From: JBBIPA01 sp963820495
Lineage (GTDB): Bacteria; Chloroflexota; Dehalococcoidia; GIF9; UBA5629
NCBI GenBank assembly: GCA_963820495.1
Contig: CAWGAF010000002.1
Coordinates: 62,001-126,000, forward strand
Reading direction: 5' to 3'
Length of the DNA: 64,000 nucleotides
Part shown: positions 35,369 to 44,977 of the stretch, piece after piece
How the letters are laid out: every line of letters begins with the position of its first letter
How positions within the stretch are numbered: position 1 is the first letter of the stretch
Program-made: the position numbers and the translations under genes
The notes under the pieces: model-generated
Databases searched by the model: none
Told to the model about the DNA's origin: nothing
The model's input: only the letters and a program-made list of their open reading frames with translations

Positions 35369-36922
35369 ATGGCTTTAAAAAGAGAAGTTTATAGAGAACT
35401 AGAAGATATTTTGGGACCAGAAAATATATCTGAAGATTTGGCAGTGCTCAATGGATATACACGGGCTGCTTTTTCCGATGCCTATACTGGTAAATTGTTT
35501 ATGGACATGCCTGGAGCTGTTGTTCTACCTGCACGTGTGGAGGAAGTTCAATCGATAGTAAAATTATGCAATCGGCGTAGAATAAAATTCAAAGCCTTTT
35601 CCACGGGTTATGGCCCTTGGGCTTTGCCTGGAAGCGAAGACACAATCATATTAGACCTGAGACGAATGAACCGGATAATAGAAATAGATGACAGGAATAT
35701 GTACATGGTAGTAGAACCCTACGTCTCATCTGGGCAGGCTCAAGCCGAAGCCATGAAGAGGGGATTAACCTGCCTTCAGCTACCGGCTGGAGCCCAATGT
35801 TCCCTTCTTGCTGCTCATACATCAATGGATGGTCGGGCAACTCAGTCATTGACTGTGGGACATGCTTCTCGCAATCTCCTGGGTGTGGAGTGGATTTCAC
35901 CAACCGGAGAAGTTATAAGATTGGGATCGGTAGGCTCCGGAGCAGGCTGGTTCTCGGGTGATGGACCGGGGCCAAGCCTTAGAGGAATACTTCGAGGCAA
36001 CCTTGGTGCAATGGGAGGACTGGGAGTATTTACAAAATGCGCTGTCAAGCTTTATCCATGGCCAGGACCAGCGGTGATGGAAACAAAAGGAATATTACCT
36101 GACTATGAGCTTGAGGTGCCACCGTTATTCGAATATCGCCTTGTACATTTTCCAGGCTGGAGAGAGTTTGCTGATGCTGCATACAAAATCTGTGAGTCCA
36201 AGATAGCATATGCTATGGAGAAAGTAGGCAGTTCTTGTAGGGGATCAATCGCAACAACATCAAACGATGAATATTGGGAAAGATTGCAGACAGGTGAGTT
36301 GGAAATTCCTAGAGTCTGCCTGGGTATCTTGTTAGCTGCCGATTCTCCAAAAGAACATGAGTATCAGGTTAAAGTGCTGAATAATATATTGGATGAGACA
36401 GGGGGAGCCTCAATACATTTAGCGGAGAATCCCACCTTTCTAAAGCGCGATTATCTGGAGCTGACCAGGCCAACTCACAAAGGTAGAGACGCTTTTCGAC
36501 CAACGGGAGCTAGCCTTGATATCGCTCTCAGTACTCAAGATACCATAGACGATGCTGTAAGGGTAGCAAAAGTGTACGAAGAGGCTATCGATAAATTATT
36601 GGAGAACCACCAATTTGCAGCAGATACCGATAGTTGTAGGCTGGGTTTCTATGAGCAGGGACTTTATGCATATTGGGAATCTAGTCTCCATTACGATCCA
36701 ACAAATCAGCAATCAATAGAAGCAGCGACTAAGGCGGTAGAATTTGGATTTGGTACAGTCATAAAAGAACGATTTTGCCCCCTTTTGGTAGGTGGTGCTG
36801 CAGCGCAGATTCTAGGGTCGATGCTAGGGAACCTTCACATTTGGCTGCGTAAAATCAAAAGAGCGTTTGACCCCAACAATGTATCAGATCCCTCGTGGTA
36901 TATATCGGCGGAGGAGGAATAG
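35369..36922 (+). CDS. FAD-linked oxidase B, cassette copy 1 (4-cresol dehydrogenase-like)
   Basis: This second flavoprotein (517 residues) is of the same superfamily but clearly different from oxidase A. The PCMH domain shows VLPARVEEVQSIVKLCNRR, ILDLRRMNRIIEIDDRN and VVEPYVSSGQAQAEA; LGVEWISPTGEVIRLGS and RGILRGNLGAMGGLGVFTK follow. The ending AFDPNNVSDPSWYI replaces the common NPGK. It resembles vanillyl-alcohol-oxidase/4-cresol-dehydrogenase proteins in overall layout. It may form a heteromer with oxidase A, or act on a second step. It follows the CCG gene by 22 bases. Confidence 0.85.
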   Translation: MALKREVYRELEDILGPENISEDLAVLNGYTRAAFSDAYTGKLFMDMPGAVVLPARVEEVQSIVKLCNRRRIKFKAFSTGYGPWALPGSEDTIILDLRRMNRIIEIDDRNMYMVVEPYVSSGQAQAEAMKRGLTCLQLPAGAQCSLLAAHTSMDGRATQSLTVGHASRNLLGVEWISPTGEVIRLGSVGSGAGWFSGDGPGPSLRGILRGNLGAMGGLGVFTKCAVKLYPWPGPAVMETKGILPDYELEVPPLFEYRLVHFPGWREFADAAYKICESKIAYAMEKVGSSCRGSIATTSNDEYWERLQTGELEIPRVCLGILLAADSPKEHEYQVKVLNNILDETGGASIHLAENPTFLKRDYLELTRPTHKGRDAFRPTGASLDIALSTQDTIDDAVRVAKVYEEAIDKLLENHQFAADTDSCRLGFYEQGLYAYWESSLHYDPTNQQSIEAATKAVEFGFGTVIKERFCPLLVGGAAAQILGSMLGNLHIWLRKIKRAFDPNNVSDPSWYISAEEE

Positions 36923-37065
36923 TTTCTATATGAAGTCGTGAATTACTGCTTTGTGTAGTCCAAAGCCAAAAATCGCACTCTTGGTTGTACGAGAAAGGAG
37001 CAAGTCCGCCAATAAATAATGCCACATCAAGATGATGCGCGTTACTGATTAAAAGGAGACCGAAG

Positions 37066-38529
37066 ATGGCCGAAAAAGAATTAGCAAAAATCGTTGGTAG
37101 TAGAAACGTGCTTTATAGCCCTAGGATTTTGAAGGAGTATTCCAGAGACTTAAGCTTTGTCCCTCAAGTGATGCCTAGATGCGTGGTAAAGCCTGATAAT
37201 GTTGAAGAAGTGCAGGGGGTAGTGAAGTGGGCGAATGAAACTCTTACACCCCTTGTACCGGTGAGCTCGGGTTTCCCTCACTTTCGGGGGGATACTGTTC
37301 CCAGCGTGGACGGGTCAGTCGTAGTAGACCTCAGTAGAATGAATAAAATTATGAGGGTTGACCCCGTAAACAGAATAGCTATGGTTGAGCCCGGTGTAAC
37401 TTTTGGCGAACTACGGTCAGAATTGGAAAAAGTAGGGTTGTGTGCCTATATGCCTTTAGCTCCCCGAAGCTCGAAGTCAGTAATAGGCAGCATGTTGGAA
37501 AGGGAGCCTGTTACTATGCCAAATCATCACTGGGATAGTACCGACCCAATGCTCTGTTTGGAAATTGTTTTTGGAACCGGGGATAAACTCAGGACTGGTA
37601 CGGCTCTCGGCCCCGAAACAATAGAGGAGCAGTGGGAAATGGGTAAAACCCAGATGATCCCCTATGGCCCCACTCATTATGATGCACAAAGATTGGTATC
37701 GGGTGCTCAAGGCACTATAGGAATCATTACCTGGGCGACATTGAAGTGTCGCTGTTTGTCCCAGCTGAATCGGGCTTTTCTGATTCCATCTGAACGCATT
37801 GAACCCTTAATTGAATTGAGCTACAGGCTGCTCAAAATCAGGTTAGGTAATAACCTTTTTATATTGAACGGTCTCAATTTGGCATGCTTGCTTGGCTATA
37901 GTCCTGGTGAAATCCAGAAATTAAGAACCATGTTACCGCCATGGGTTCTTTTCGCCAGCTTTGAAGGCTATGGCCTATTGCCTGAGGAGAAAGTACAATA
38001 CCAGGAAGCTGATTTCAGAGATATGGCTCAGTCGTGTTCCTTACATCCAATGACTACCATACCAGGGGCAAGCGCTGATGAGGTATCCCGATTGTTATCC
38101 CAACCCTCTTCCGAGCCATACTGGAAGCTGAGATTTAAAGGTGGATTTCAGGATATATTTTTCCTGGCGACTCTTGATAGGACGCCGGGGTTTGTAACGG
38201 CAATATCTCAATTAGCTAAGCTATATGGGCGTCCTATAGAAGATACAGGTGTTTACATTCAGCCGATAGTGCAGGGCACTAGCTGCCACTGCGAATTTGA
38301 CGTGTATTATGACCCAACAAAGCTGGCTGAAGTGGATAAAACGAAACGGCTTATCAGGGAAAGTGCTGGAGAGATGGCAAGGATAGGAGGCTTCTTTTCC
38401 AGACCTTACGGAGCGTGGGCAGATATTGCCTATGGCCGAGCAAAAGGCACTGCAACTATGCAAAGGAAGGTCAAGAAAATATTTGATCCTAATGAAATCC
38501 TCAACCCTGGGAAACTATGCTTTAACTGA
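37066..38529 (+). CDS. FAD-linked oxidase A, cassette copy 2
   Basis: This paralogue of the protein at 32586 is collinear over its whole length: MAEKELAKIVGSRNVLYSPR against MAEKELKKIVGNRNVIYSPA, then VPVSSGFPHFRGDTVPS, GAQGTIGIITWATLK and IFDPNEILNPGKLCF. The PCMH domain and the C-terminal cap both look intact. The two copies have diverged throughout, so the duplication is old and the specificities may differ. GGAG lies 8 bases before the ATG. The 143-base gap from the previous gene carries the duplicated leader. Confidence 0.87.
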   Translation: MAEKELAKIVGSRNVLYSPRILKEYSRDLSFVPQVMPRCVVKPDNVEEVQGVVKWANETLTPLVPVSSGFPHFRGDTVPSVDGSVVVDLSRMNKIMRVDPVNRIAMVEPGVTFGELRSELEKVGLCAYMPLAPRSSKSVIGSMLEREPVTMPNHHWDSTDPMLCLEIVFGTGDKLRTGTALGPETIEEQWEMGKTQMIPYGPTHYDAQRLVSGAQGTIGIITWATLKCRCLSQLNRAFLIPSERIEPLIELSYRLLKIRLGNNLFILNGLNLACLLGYSPGEIQKLRTMLPPWVLFASFEGYGLLPEEKVQYQEADFRDMAQSCSLHPMTTIPGASADEVSRLLSQPSSEPYWKLRFKGGFQDIFFLATLDRTPGFVTAISQLAKLYGRPIEDTGVYIQPIVQGTSCHCEFDVYYDPTKLAEVDKTKRLIRESAGEMARIGGFFSRPYGAWADIAYGRAKGTATMQRKVKKIFDPNEILNPGKLCFN

Positions 38530-38554
38530 TCCAAAGACTGAGGAGGTTTAATTA

Positions 38555-39829
38555 ATGGCATGGCAAGACTTTGAGCGTGATATGCAGCGATGCACCAGGT
38601 GTTCATACTGCTATTGGATACCCTGGAGATATATGCGGAGCACTGATTTTATGAGGGGTTGTCCGTCGGTGACAAGATATAATTGGCATGCTTATGCAGC
38701 GGGCGGAAAATTTAATATGGCGTATTCCCTTCTGCTTGGAAGAATAGACATTTCGGACGCCTTCTTAGAGGTACTTTACCGGTGCCAGATGGATGGCAGT
38801 TGCGATATCTCATGCAAAGTCCAACAAGAGATAGAGCCCTTGCAGTTAATACAAGAGCTCAGAATCAAATGTGTTGAGGACGGTCAACTAATTCCAGCCC
38901 ACATGGTTGTGATAGATGGCCTCAGGAAAGAGGATAATATGATGAGGGCTTCTAAGGCTGATAGAGCCAAGTGGGCTGAAGGACTTGACATAAAAGAACT
39001 CACCAAGGAAAAGGCAGAGGTCGTCTATCATGCTGGCTGCAGGTATTCTTTTGATGAAGAGTTATGGCCCGTAGCCAGAGGGGGAGTAACCCTGCTTAGG
39101 GATGCCGGTGTTGACGTTGGTATTATGGGGGTTGACGAGGTGTGTTGTGGTGGGCGTGCCTATGAGCTCGGGTACGCAGGTGAACTTACTAAATATGCTG
39201 AGCATCAAATAGAGGCATTCAAGACAGCAGGTGTAAAAACACTGGTCACGCCTTGCTCCGATTGTTATGCATGCTTCAAAGTCCTCTATGACAAAATCGG
39301 CAAGAAATTGGGAATAGAGGTTTTTCATATTACAGAGTATCTCGACCGGTTGATAAAAGAGGGTAAGATCAAGCTGACTAAGCAGGTTCCACTGACGGTA
39401 ACCTATCATGACCCTTGTCATCTAGGGAGATTGGCAGAGCCATGGATCCACTGGGAGGGAAAAGAAATAAAGGTCATGGGGCAACTGATTGTGCATGACC
39501 CACCAAAGAAATACAGGCGTGGCACCAAAGGGGTATACAAAACTCCCCGAGATATACTTAAAAATATACCTAGTTTAAAGTTTGTCGAGATGTACCGAAT
39601 TAAAGAGTACGCCTGGTGCTGTGGTGCTGGTGGCGGCGTGATCGATGCCTATCCTGACTTTGCTGTCTGGACCGGCGCCGAAAGACTAAGAGAAGCAAAG
39701 GTAGCAGGTGCTGATGCCATAGTAAGTGCTTGCCCCTGGTGTAAACGGAATTTCCTGGATGCTGCCAAAGAAACTGGAGATAAAATCGAGGTCTATGATC
39801 TCATAGAGCTTGTTCAAAAAGCAATTTAG
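38555..39829 (+). CDS. Double-CCG iron-sulfur protein, cassette copy 2, with Cys-to-Asp change
   Basis: This paralogue of the 34072 protein has the same length, 424 residues. Both CCG domains are intact (AGCRY...VCCGGR...PCSDC and DPCHLGR...WCCGAGGG...CPWC), as is the first ferredoxin motif CTRCSYC. The second ferredoxin motif reads CQMDGSCDISC where copy 1 has CNLCGACDAMC: the second cysteine is Asp (codon GAT). Asp can ligate a [4Fe-4S] or favour a [3Fe-4S] cluster, shifting redox potential (known from archaeal ferredoxins). It starts after GGAGG, 25 bases after oxidase A. Confidence 0.9.
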   Translation: MAWQDFERDMQRCTRCSYCYWIPWRYMRSTDFMRGCPSVTRYNWHAYAAGGKFNMAYSLLLGRIDISDAFLEVLYRCQMDGSCDISCKVQQEIEPLQLIQELRIKCVEDGQLIPAHMVVIDGLRKEDNMMRASKADRAKWAEGLDIKELTKEKAEVVYHAGCRYSFDEELWPVARGGVTLLRDAGVDVGIMGVDEVCCGGRAYELGYAGELTKYAEHQIEAFKTAGVKTLVTPCSDCYACFKVLYDKIGKKLGIEVFHITEYLDRLIKEGKIKLTKQVPLTVTYHDPCHLGRLAEPWIHWEGKEIKVMGQLIVHDPPKKYRRGTKGVYKTPRDILKNIPSLKFVEMYRIKEYAWCCGAGGGVIDAYPDFAVWTGAERLREAKVAGADAIVSACPWCKRNFLDAAKETGDKIEVYDLIELVQKAI

Positions 39830-39868
39830 GGATGTTATAAAGAAAATTACAAGGAAGGGGACTCGAAA

Positions 39869-41500
39869 ATGCAACTAGCTAGAGAGGAATATCAGTCTCT
39901 GGAGGACATTGTCGGTACAGAATATATCACGCAAGAGCCAGTAATTCTGGACACGTACAACCAGGTTTGGGGGAATAAATTTTTCTTTGGGAAGAAACAT
40001 TCCACACGACCAGCAGCAGTGCTGCTACCAGCAACTACCGAGGAAATCCAGGCTATAGTAAAGGTATGCAATAAATATGGCATACTTTTTAAAGCCTTCA
40101 CCGCAGGGTTTGAGTATCTATCTCTCTCACTGGAAAAAGAGAAGGGTATCCTTCTGGACCTTAAGAGGATGAACCGAATTCTGGAAATAGATCCCAAGAA
40201 CATGCGTGCTGTGGTGGAGCCTTATGTTTCGGTGTATAGAATGCAACTGGAAGCGGCAAAACATGGCCTTTACACTGGCAGGATAGGAGTTGGGTATTTT
40301 GCCGGGATAATTGCTACTTCATGTTGCCATCAGGAGATGACGCACACCCAGCTTACTACCAGCTCTCACGGGCGCAATGTTTTGGGAGTTGAATGGGTGT
40401 TGCCTACAGGAGACATATTAAAACTGGGCACGGCTGAGAGCAGTAACGAATGGTACTCTGCCGACGGCCCGGGGTTTAGCCTCAGGGGGATACTCAGAGG
40501 CCGTACTGGAGCCAATGGGGGCCATGGTGTTATCACCAAAGCTAGCATAAAGCTTTATCCCTGGTACGGTCCCCCAGAGTGGGAGAATGTAAGGGAGCCA
40601 GGAGCACCATTAGCACATGGTCAAGTAGAAAAAGTGCCGGATGGCTACAAGACATTTATCTTTACCTTTCCTACACTGGACAATATGCTAGAAGCTGCTA
40701 TTGAAATTAGTCGTGCCGAGATAGCATATTCTCTTCAGACAGGCACGCTTGATACGGCGGGGTTCACAGAGGGCAATGATGAGGAGTGGGCAGAGTTACA
40801 GAAGAGGAGCCCGGAAACAGATGAGATAATTAGAAACTCGATAACATTGACTATAGGTGCTCATTCCAGCAGAGAAATGGAATACCGTGAGAAGTACCTT
40901 TTTACGATTAGTGAAAAATGGGGCGGCCGTCGGGTACCTGAGCTGAACGAACCCAGGACTCTAGCCCGAGCGTTTATAAACCATGTATGGTCTACTGGGC
41001 CAACGCCTATGCGAGCTACTGGCGATTATATAGCCTCATCCGCAAGCCCCGATGGCGATCCAGCATGGCTAAAAGGGATGCTATTAATGGAAGCAGAAAC
41101 AATTGAATCTTATAGGGAGAGGGGGTGGGCTTACCGACCCTGGAAGGTGGGAGTAATTTGGCGTCCGCAGGAAAATCTTTCCACAGGCGCTGTTGGTGGA
41201 TTCGGTTACGCATATGACCCCTGGGACCCTTCTGCACTGAAGGAAAGCCGGGACTTTATTAATAAGGTAATTGATCCTCAGGGAAAGTTCAAGAGTATGG
41301 GAGTGCCCTTTCGGGGTGGGTGCCTTAATGTTGAGTCTGTACTCCATATACATCAAAAATGGGGGCCGGTATATGAGAATTATGACGTGTGGCTGAGAAA
41401 GATAAAGAAGATGTTAGACCCCAACAATGTAGCGGATTGGTCAGCTTACATACCGGCGGAGTATCCCAATGCAGGAAGTGAAGCAGAAGTAAAGGAGTAG
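39869..41500 (+). CDS. FAD-linked oxidase B, cassette copy 2
   Basis: This paralogue of the 35369 protein has 543 residues, about 26 longer, mainly through insertions in the cap (around LAHGQVEKVPDGYKTF) and a longer acidic tail. Shared landmarks: VLLPATTEEIQAIVKVCNK, LLDLKRMNRILEIDPKN, VVEPYVSVYRMQLEAAKHG, RGILRGRTGANGGHGVITK and MLDPNNVADWSAYIPAEY. It shows the same loss of the NPGK ending as copy 1. It is the last gene of the second cassette, followed after 41 bases by a metallo-beta-lactamase-fold gene on the same strand. Confidence 0.86.
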   Translation: MQLAREEYQSLEDIVGTEYITQEPVILDTYNQVWGNKFFFGKKHSTRPAAVLLPATTEEIQAIVKVCNKYGILFKAFTAGFEYLSLSLEKEKGILLDLKRMNRILEIDPKNMRAVVEPYVSVYRMQLEAAKHGLYTGRIGVGYFAGIIATSCCHQEMTHTQLTTSSHGRNVLGVEWVLPTGDILKLGTAESSNEWYSADGPGFSLRGILRGRTGANGGHGVITKASIKLYPWYGPPEWENVREPGAPLAHGQVEKVPDGYKTFIFTFPTLDNMLEAAIEISRAEIAYSLQTGTLDTAGFTEGNDEEWAELQKRSPETDEIIRNSITLTIGAHSSREMEYREKYLFTISEKWGGRRVPELNEPRTLARAFINHVWSTGPTPMRATGDYIASSASPDGDPAWLKGMLLMEAETIESYRERGWAYRPWKVGVIWRPQENLSTGAVGGFGYAYDPWDPSALKESRDFINKVIDPQGKFKSMGVPFRGGCLNVESVLHIHQKWGPVYENYDVWLRKIKKMLDPNNVADWSAYIPAEYPNAGSEAEVKE

Positions 41501-41541
41501 CCAGAAAAATCCCTGCAATTGTCTTTGGCAAAGGGGAAGAC

Positions 41542-42405
41542 GTGAAAATACACCCTCGAGTAACTCAAATAAGCACGCCGATTATCACAGATAATGTAGA
41601 ACTATATTTAATCAGGGGTGAAAGAAATGCTCTTATTGATACCGGGACACCTTCATCGCCTCGAAGCGATATTGCTCCAGTCCTTAAAAACTTAGGATTA
41701 GCATTAGAGGATATCGACCTCATCCTTAATACACATGGACATTTTGATCATACTGGTGGGGACAGCGCTATAAAGAGCGTAAGCAATGCCCAGATTTTCA
41801 TTCATACTGAAGAAGTTTTTGCCGTAGAGGATCATGAACGCTTCTTTAAGGAGGAGTTTGGGCTAGCAGTCGAGGCAATTATGGGTAAGGAACACCTCGA
41901 GGAGGAAAAGAAGCGCTTTCTGGAAATATCAGGGCCAGACGTAGTTGTCGATGGGCAATTGGCAGACAATGACATTATCGAGCTAGGAGGTGGATGTAAG
42001 TTACGAGTTATTCATCTACCTGGTCACAGCTGTGGCTCTGTTGGCTTTTATTGGGAGGAAGAGGGTATGTTGTTCAGTGGCGATTCGCTACAAGGGCTAC
42101 ACCATGGCAGTGCTCTTCCGATTATCAATGACCTTAAGGCATATACAAAGTCTTTGGAACGATTAAAAGGGCTGCCTCTCCAGTTTATTTTGCAAGGTCA
42201 CCAATTTCGGGGTCGTACTTTACCACCTTCTCCTATAAGAAAACATGAGGAGATACCGCAATATCTGCTGGATTGTCAGGACGTTGCTGAGCGGATAAGC
42301 GAGGCAGTAAGTCACATTCTCCCACATGCATCCGAAAAGACAGTTACAGAGCTAGTTGACGAAGTTGTGGCGAAACTCCCCCAGAGATGGGCTTTAAGCC
42401 TCTGA
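41542..42405 (+). CDS. Metallo-beta-lactamase-fold hydrolase
   Basis: This is a 287-residue MBL-fold enzyme with an intact metal site: LNTHGHFDHTGG (HxHxDH), LPGHSCGSVGF (third-site His) and LFSGDSLQG (bridging Asp), with a late His in LQGHQFRG. The start is a GTG (41542) after GGGGAAGAC. A C-terminal helical extension of about 70 residues is present. Its position behind the FAD cassettes suggests a hydrolase for a ring-cleavage, lactone or thioester product, which is inference. Confidence 0.87.
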   Translation: MKIHPRVTQISTPIITDNVELYLIRGERNALIDTGTPSSPRSDIAPVLKNLGLALEDIDLILNTHGHFDHTGGDSAIKSVSNAQIFIHTEEVFAVEDHERFFKEEFGLAVEAIMGKEHLEEEKKRFLEISGPDVVVDGQLADNDIIELGGGCKLRVIHLPGHSCGSVGFYWEEEGMLFSGDSLQGLHHGSALPIINDLKAYTKSLERLKGLPLQFILQGHQFRGRTLPPSPIRKHEEIPQYLLDCQDVAERISEAVSHILPHASEKTVTELVDEVVAKLPQRWALSL

Positions 42406-42551
42406 GCCAAATACCAGTGCCACTATTAGGGTCAATGACCGTTTTCTTTTCCCTAAAGCAAGAGCGTCATTAAAGTGTACTCTCACTATTCCCATACTAA
42501 ATGAGATAAACCAGGTGTATCATCTGGTGCAGTGATTAACATTCTGCCATG

Positions 42552-43775
42552 TTACACCTTGTAAACTTTCTTGGCGTTACTACGTAGTACCATCTCAGCC
42601 ATAGATAACGCCTGTGTTGTATCTATCAAACCATCATCGATCATACCTTTCAAAGCCATGTGCAAGCATTCCCGGATATTCATGACTGATATCCACAGCT
42701 TAATTGGACTGGTGCCATCGCTGCCGTATATCAATTTTGGGGCTATTCCCATTTCCAGCCACTCTCGCAAAACCCCCACCATGGCATTTGGGCTGCTGGG
42801 ATGCTCCATCAATAATGAGATGTCCAGATAAAGCTGTCGGGGTCTCCGAGCTGTATCAGAGACCATAAATCCAGCCTCATGACAGAATGGATAACCACCA
42901 TGGAGCAGCACAACTTTGGCTGAACTGAGCTCAGGAAGCCATAGCAGTTTATCAAGACAAACAGGGTCACTTTCCTTGGTGAAGATTTCTATTCCGGTAG
43001 CTCCTGTGTGAATCTGGACTGGTAACCCTAACTCACCAGCTTTGGCTAATATAAACTTTAGCAGATAGTCCTGGAGACGAGTATAATGTCCCACGCTGGT
43101 ATCTTTAGAATCAAAAGCATCTCGGGCTTCTTCCTCATTTACCACATCAGTAGTGAGATCTCTGTAGTGACCAAAAGCCATTTTGAGGGCTATGCAACCC
43201 TGCTCATGGAGTTTCTCCATAACACCAGCTAAAAACTTCAGATATTCATCAAATGAAGTGGGGTACAAATTTAGCTGTTGCTGCATGTTCTTGACAAAAA
43301 TCTCAGCCATGGTAATAAAAAGTTCGGCTTTTTTGCAGGTCTTTTTCAATTCACTGTTATCCAGGGGTATTAGAAAGCCGTCAAAATAAGGTACGCGTTT
43401 AAAACGCTCTGAATTAAGCCCTGGTGGTAACTCGGGATTACTGAGGCATATTTCAAAGACGCTTTCGATTCCTGCCAGCTCCAGAACCTTATGATAGACT
43501 GAGGCCTCATCGCTTCTGCTCTGCTCATGAAGCTCCTGGAGTTCTTGTTGATTTTGAGGGGTAAGAGTTGAGTGTGGAAAACCATATAAATCTCGGTATA
43601 TGGTCAATAATTTCTTTATCCTGGGTAAAGGTGTCGTCGCTGACGGGAGCTCCAGCCCATGAACTTCGGGTGGAAACGGGACTCCTCCAACTGCGTCTAT
43701 CCAATAGGCTGTATCCAGGGGATGTGCATGGTCATCGATTATTTTTATGCCATCGATCTGTTTTTTTAAATTCAT
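42552..43775 (-). CDS. Amidohydrolase 2 family protein
   Basis: This 407-residue TIM-barrel metal-dependent hydrolase is of the amidohydrolase-2 (PF04909) group. Metal-site segments are IIDDHAHPLD near the N-terminus, LPVQIHTGATG, VVLLHGGYPF and IYGSDGTSP (catalytic Asp). The group includes decarboxylases of hydroxybenzoates (gamma-resorcylate, ACMS) and the FluG N-terminal domain, so a C-C or C-N hydrolase/decarboxylase role in the catabolic region is plausible. AGGAGGGG precedes the ATG. It is convergent with the preceding MBL gene. Confidence 0.85.
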   Translation of the reverse strand: MNLKKQIDGIKIIDDHAHPLDTAYWIDAVGGVPFPPEVHGLELPSATTPLPRIKKLLTIYRDLYGFPHSTLTPQNQQELQELHEQSRSDEASVYHKVLELAGIESVFEICLSNPELPPGLNSERFKRVPYFDGFLIPLDNSELKKTCKKAELFITMAEIFVKNMQQQLNLYPTSFDEYLKFLAGVMEKLHEQGCIALKMAFGHYRDLTTDVVNEEEARDAFDSKDTSVGHYTRLQDYLLKFILAKAGELGLPVQIHTGATGIEIFTKESDPVCLDKLLWLPELSSAKVVLLHGGYPFCHEAGFMVSDTARRPRQLYLDISLLMEHPSSPNAMVGVLREWLEMGIAPKLIYGSDGTSPIKLWISVMNIRECLHMALKGMIDDGLIDTTQALSMAEMVLRSNAKKVYKV

Positions 43776-43923
43776 TCGCCCCTCCTATTATGCTTCCGTT
43801 GTCCGCCATAAGTAGCATCTGGCTTTGTTTGGAGGAAAAGCATGACTACCATGCCTATTTCTGGTTTTTTCTAGCGCAATGTTTGCCCAAAGCTCGACAC
43901 TCCTGCTTGCTGGGCTGTAAAGT

Positions 43924-44847
43924 TTACGTTAATCTCTCCTGGCAATATTTGGCAAATAGTTTCGCCTGGGCGGACACATGTTCTTGGGTCGCGTATTGAT
44001 ATACTGCCTCTCCTCTTATTGGTCTGAGTTTCTCTAGCTCTGGCAAGATCGTTTCGTACACTTTACTGGCAATACTCTCGGGTTTACCTTCTCTCATATA
44101 CTTCGTGCCTATATCCAAAAGCTGCTGCATTTTGTCGATTGCATCAGCCATCACCTGCTTTGGTCTTTCACGGATTATCCCGTAATGTCCTAAATAAAGA
44201 TTTGCTATGGGAAGCTCCATCAACTTTTTGAGCGATTTTATCGCCTGTTGATGGTCTGACCCAGGTGGATTGAGAGGGTAGTGAGCACCGGCGTCAGCCA
44301 GATAATTACCTACCAGATCATTAATGAATAGCCCCTTGTTTTTCTGTTCAAATAGGACTACCCCGCCCGAGTGATGACCTGGCGCGAAGATAATCTTTAA
44401 TTTCTCCCCATTACCTAAATCAAATACATCGCCATCATTAAGGTTTTGTATACGAGATGGTGGGACAGGTTCCATCTCACCAAATCTTGCCGCCATCTTG
44501 GGTGGCAGAACCTGTTTCCTCCTGGCGAAATCAATGGATGGGTCGATTAATTCTGCGGAGCCTAAAGGATGGATATAGACCTTTGCCTTAGAACTTTCTC
44601 TTAACAGTGGAGCTACGTTGCCGCAATGGTCTGGGTGCGAGTGAGTAATGAATATAGATGATATATCGCTAACGGAAAATCCATGCGCCTTTATACCGGC
44701 ACGGACCGCTTCAATCTGAGGCGGCAGACCAGTGTCGATTAAGGCAATTTCACTACCTTTCACTAAATAGATTGACAGGTAGTGGTCAAAGCCAAACATT
44801 TTGGCATCGACCGCATAAATATTGTCCAGTTGTTCAACAAAACTCAT
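43924..44847 (-). CDS. Metallo-beta-lactamase-fold hydrolase
   Basis: This 307-residue MBL-fold enzyme has THSHPDHCGN (HxHxDH), FAPGHHSGGVVL and LFINDLVGNY (the usual Asp is present as ND) plus LGHYG late in the domain. The frame extends to an ATG at 44862, but the GGAGG site overlaps that codon, so the ATG 15 bases later (44847, MSFVEQLDN) is the better start. The C-terminal helical region resembles that of the 41542 protein, so the two are probably related hydrolases in the same pathway. Confidence 0.85.
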   Translation of the reverse strand: MSFVEQLDNIYAVDAKMFGFDHYLSIYLVKGSEIALIDTGLPPQIEAVRAGIKAHGFSVSDISSIFITHSHPDHCGNVAPLLRESSKAKVYIHPLGSAELIDPSIDFARRKQVLPPKMAARFGEMEPVPPSRIQNLNDGDVFDLGNGEKLKIIFAPGHHSGGVVLFEQKNKGLFINDLVGNYLADAGAHYPLNPPGSDHQQAIKSLKKLMELPIANLYLGHYGIIRERPKQVMADAIDKMQQLLDIGTKYMREGKPESIASKVYETILPELEKLRPIRGEAVYQYATQEHVSAQAKLFAKYCQERLT

Positions 44848-44977
44848 AGGTTTTACCTCCATTCTTAATATATCACTATATACAAAGCTGTATGGCGATG
44901 TCGGTTTTCTTTACCTCTAGGCCAGGTGGGATGATAAAATTTACTTCTTCCAACCTTGGCTGCTCGGATTATGCTGG

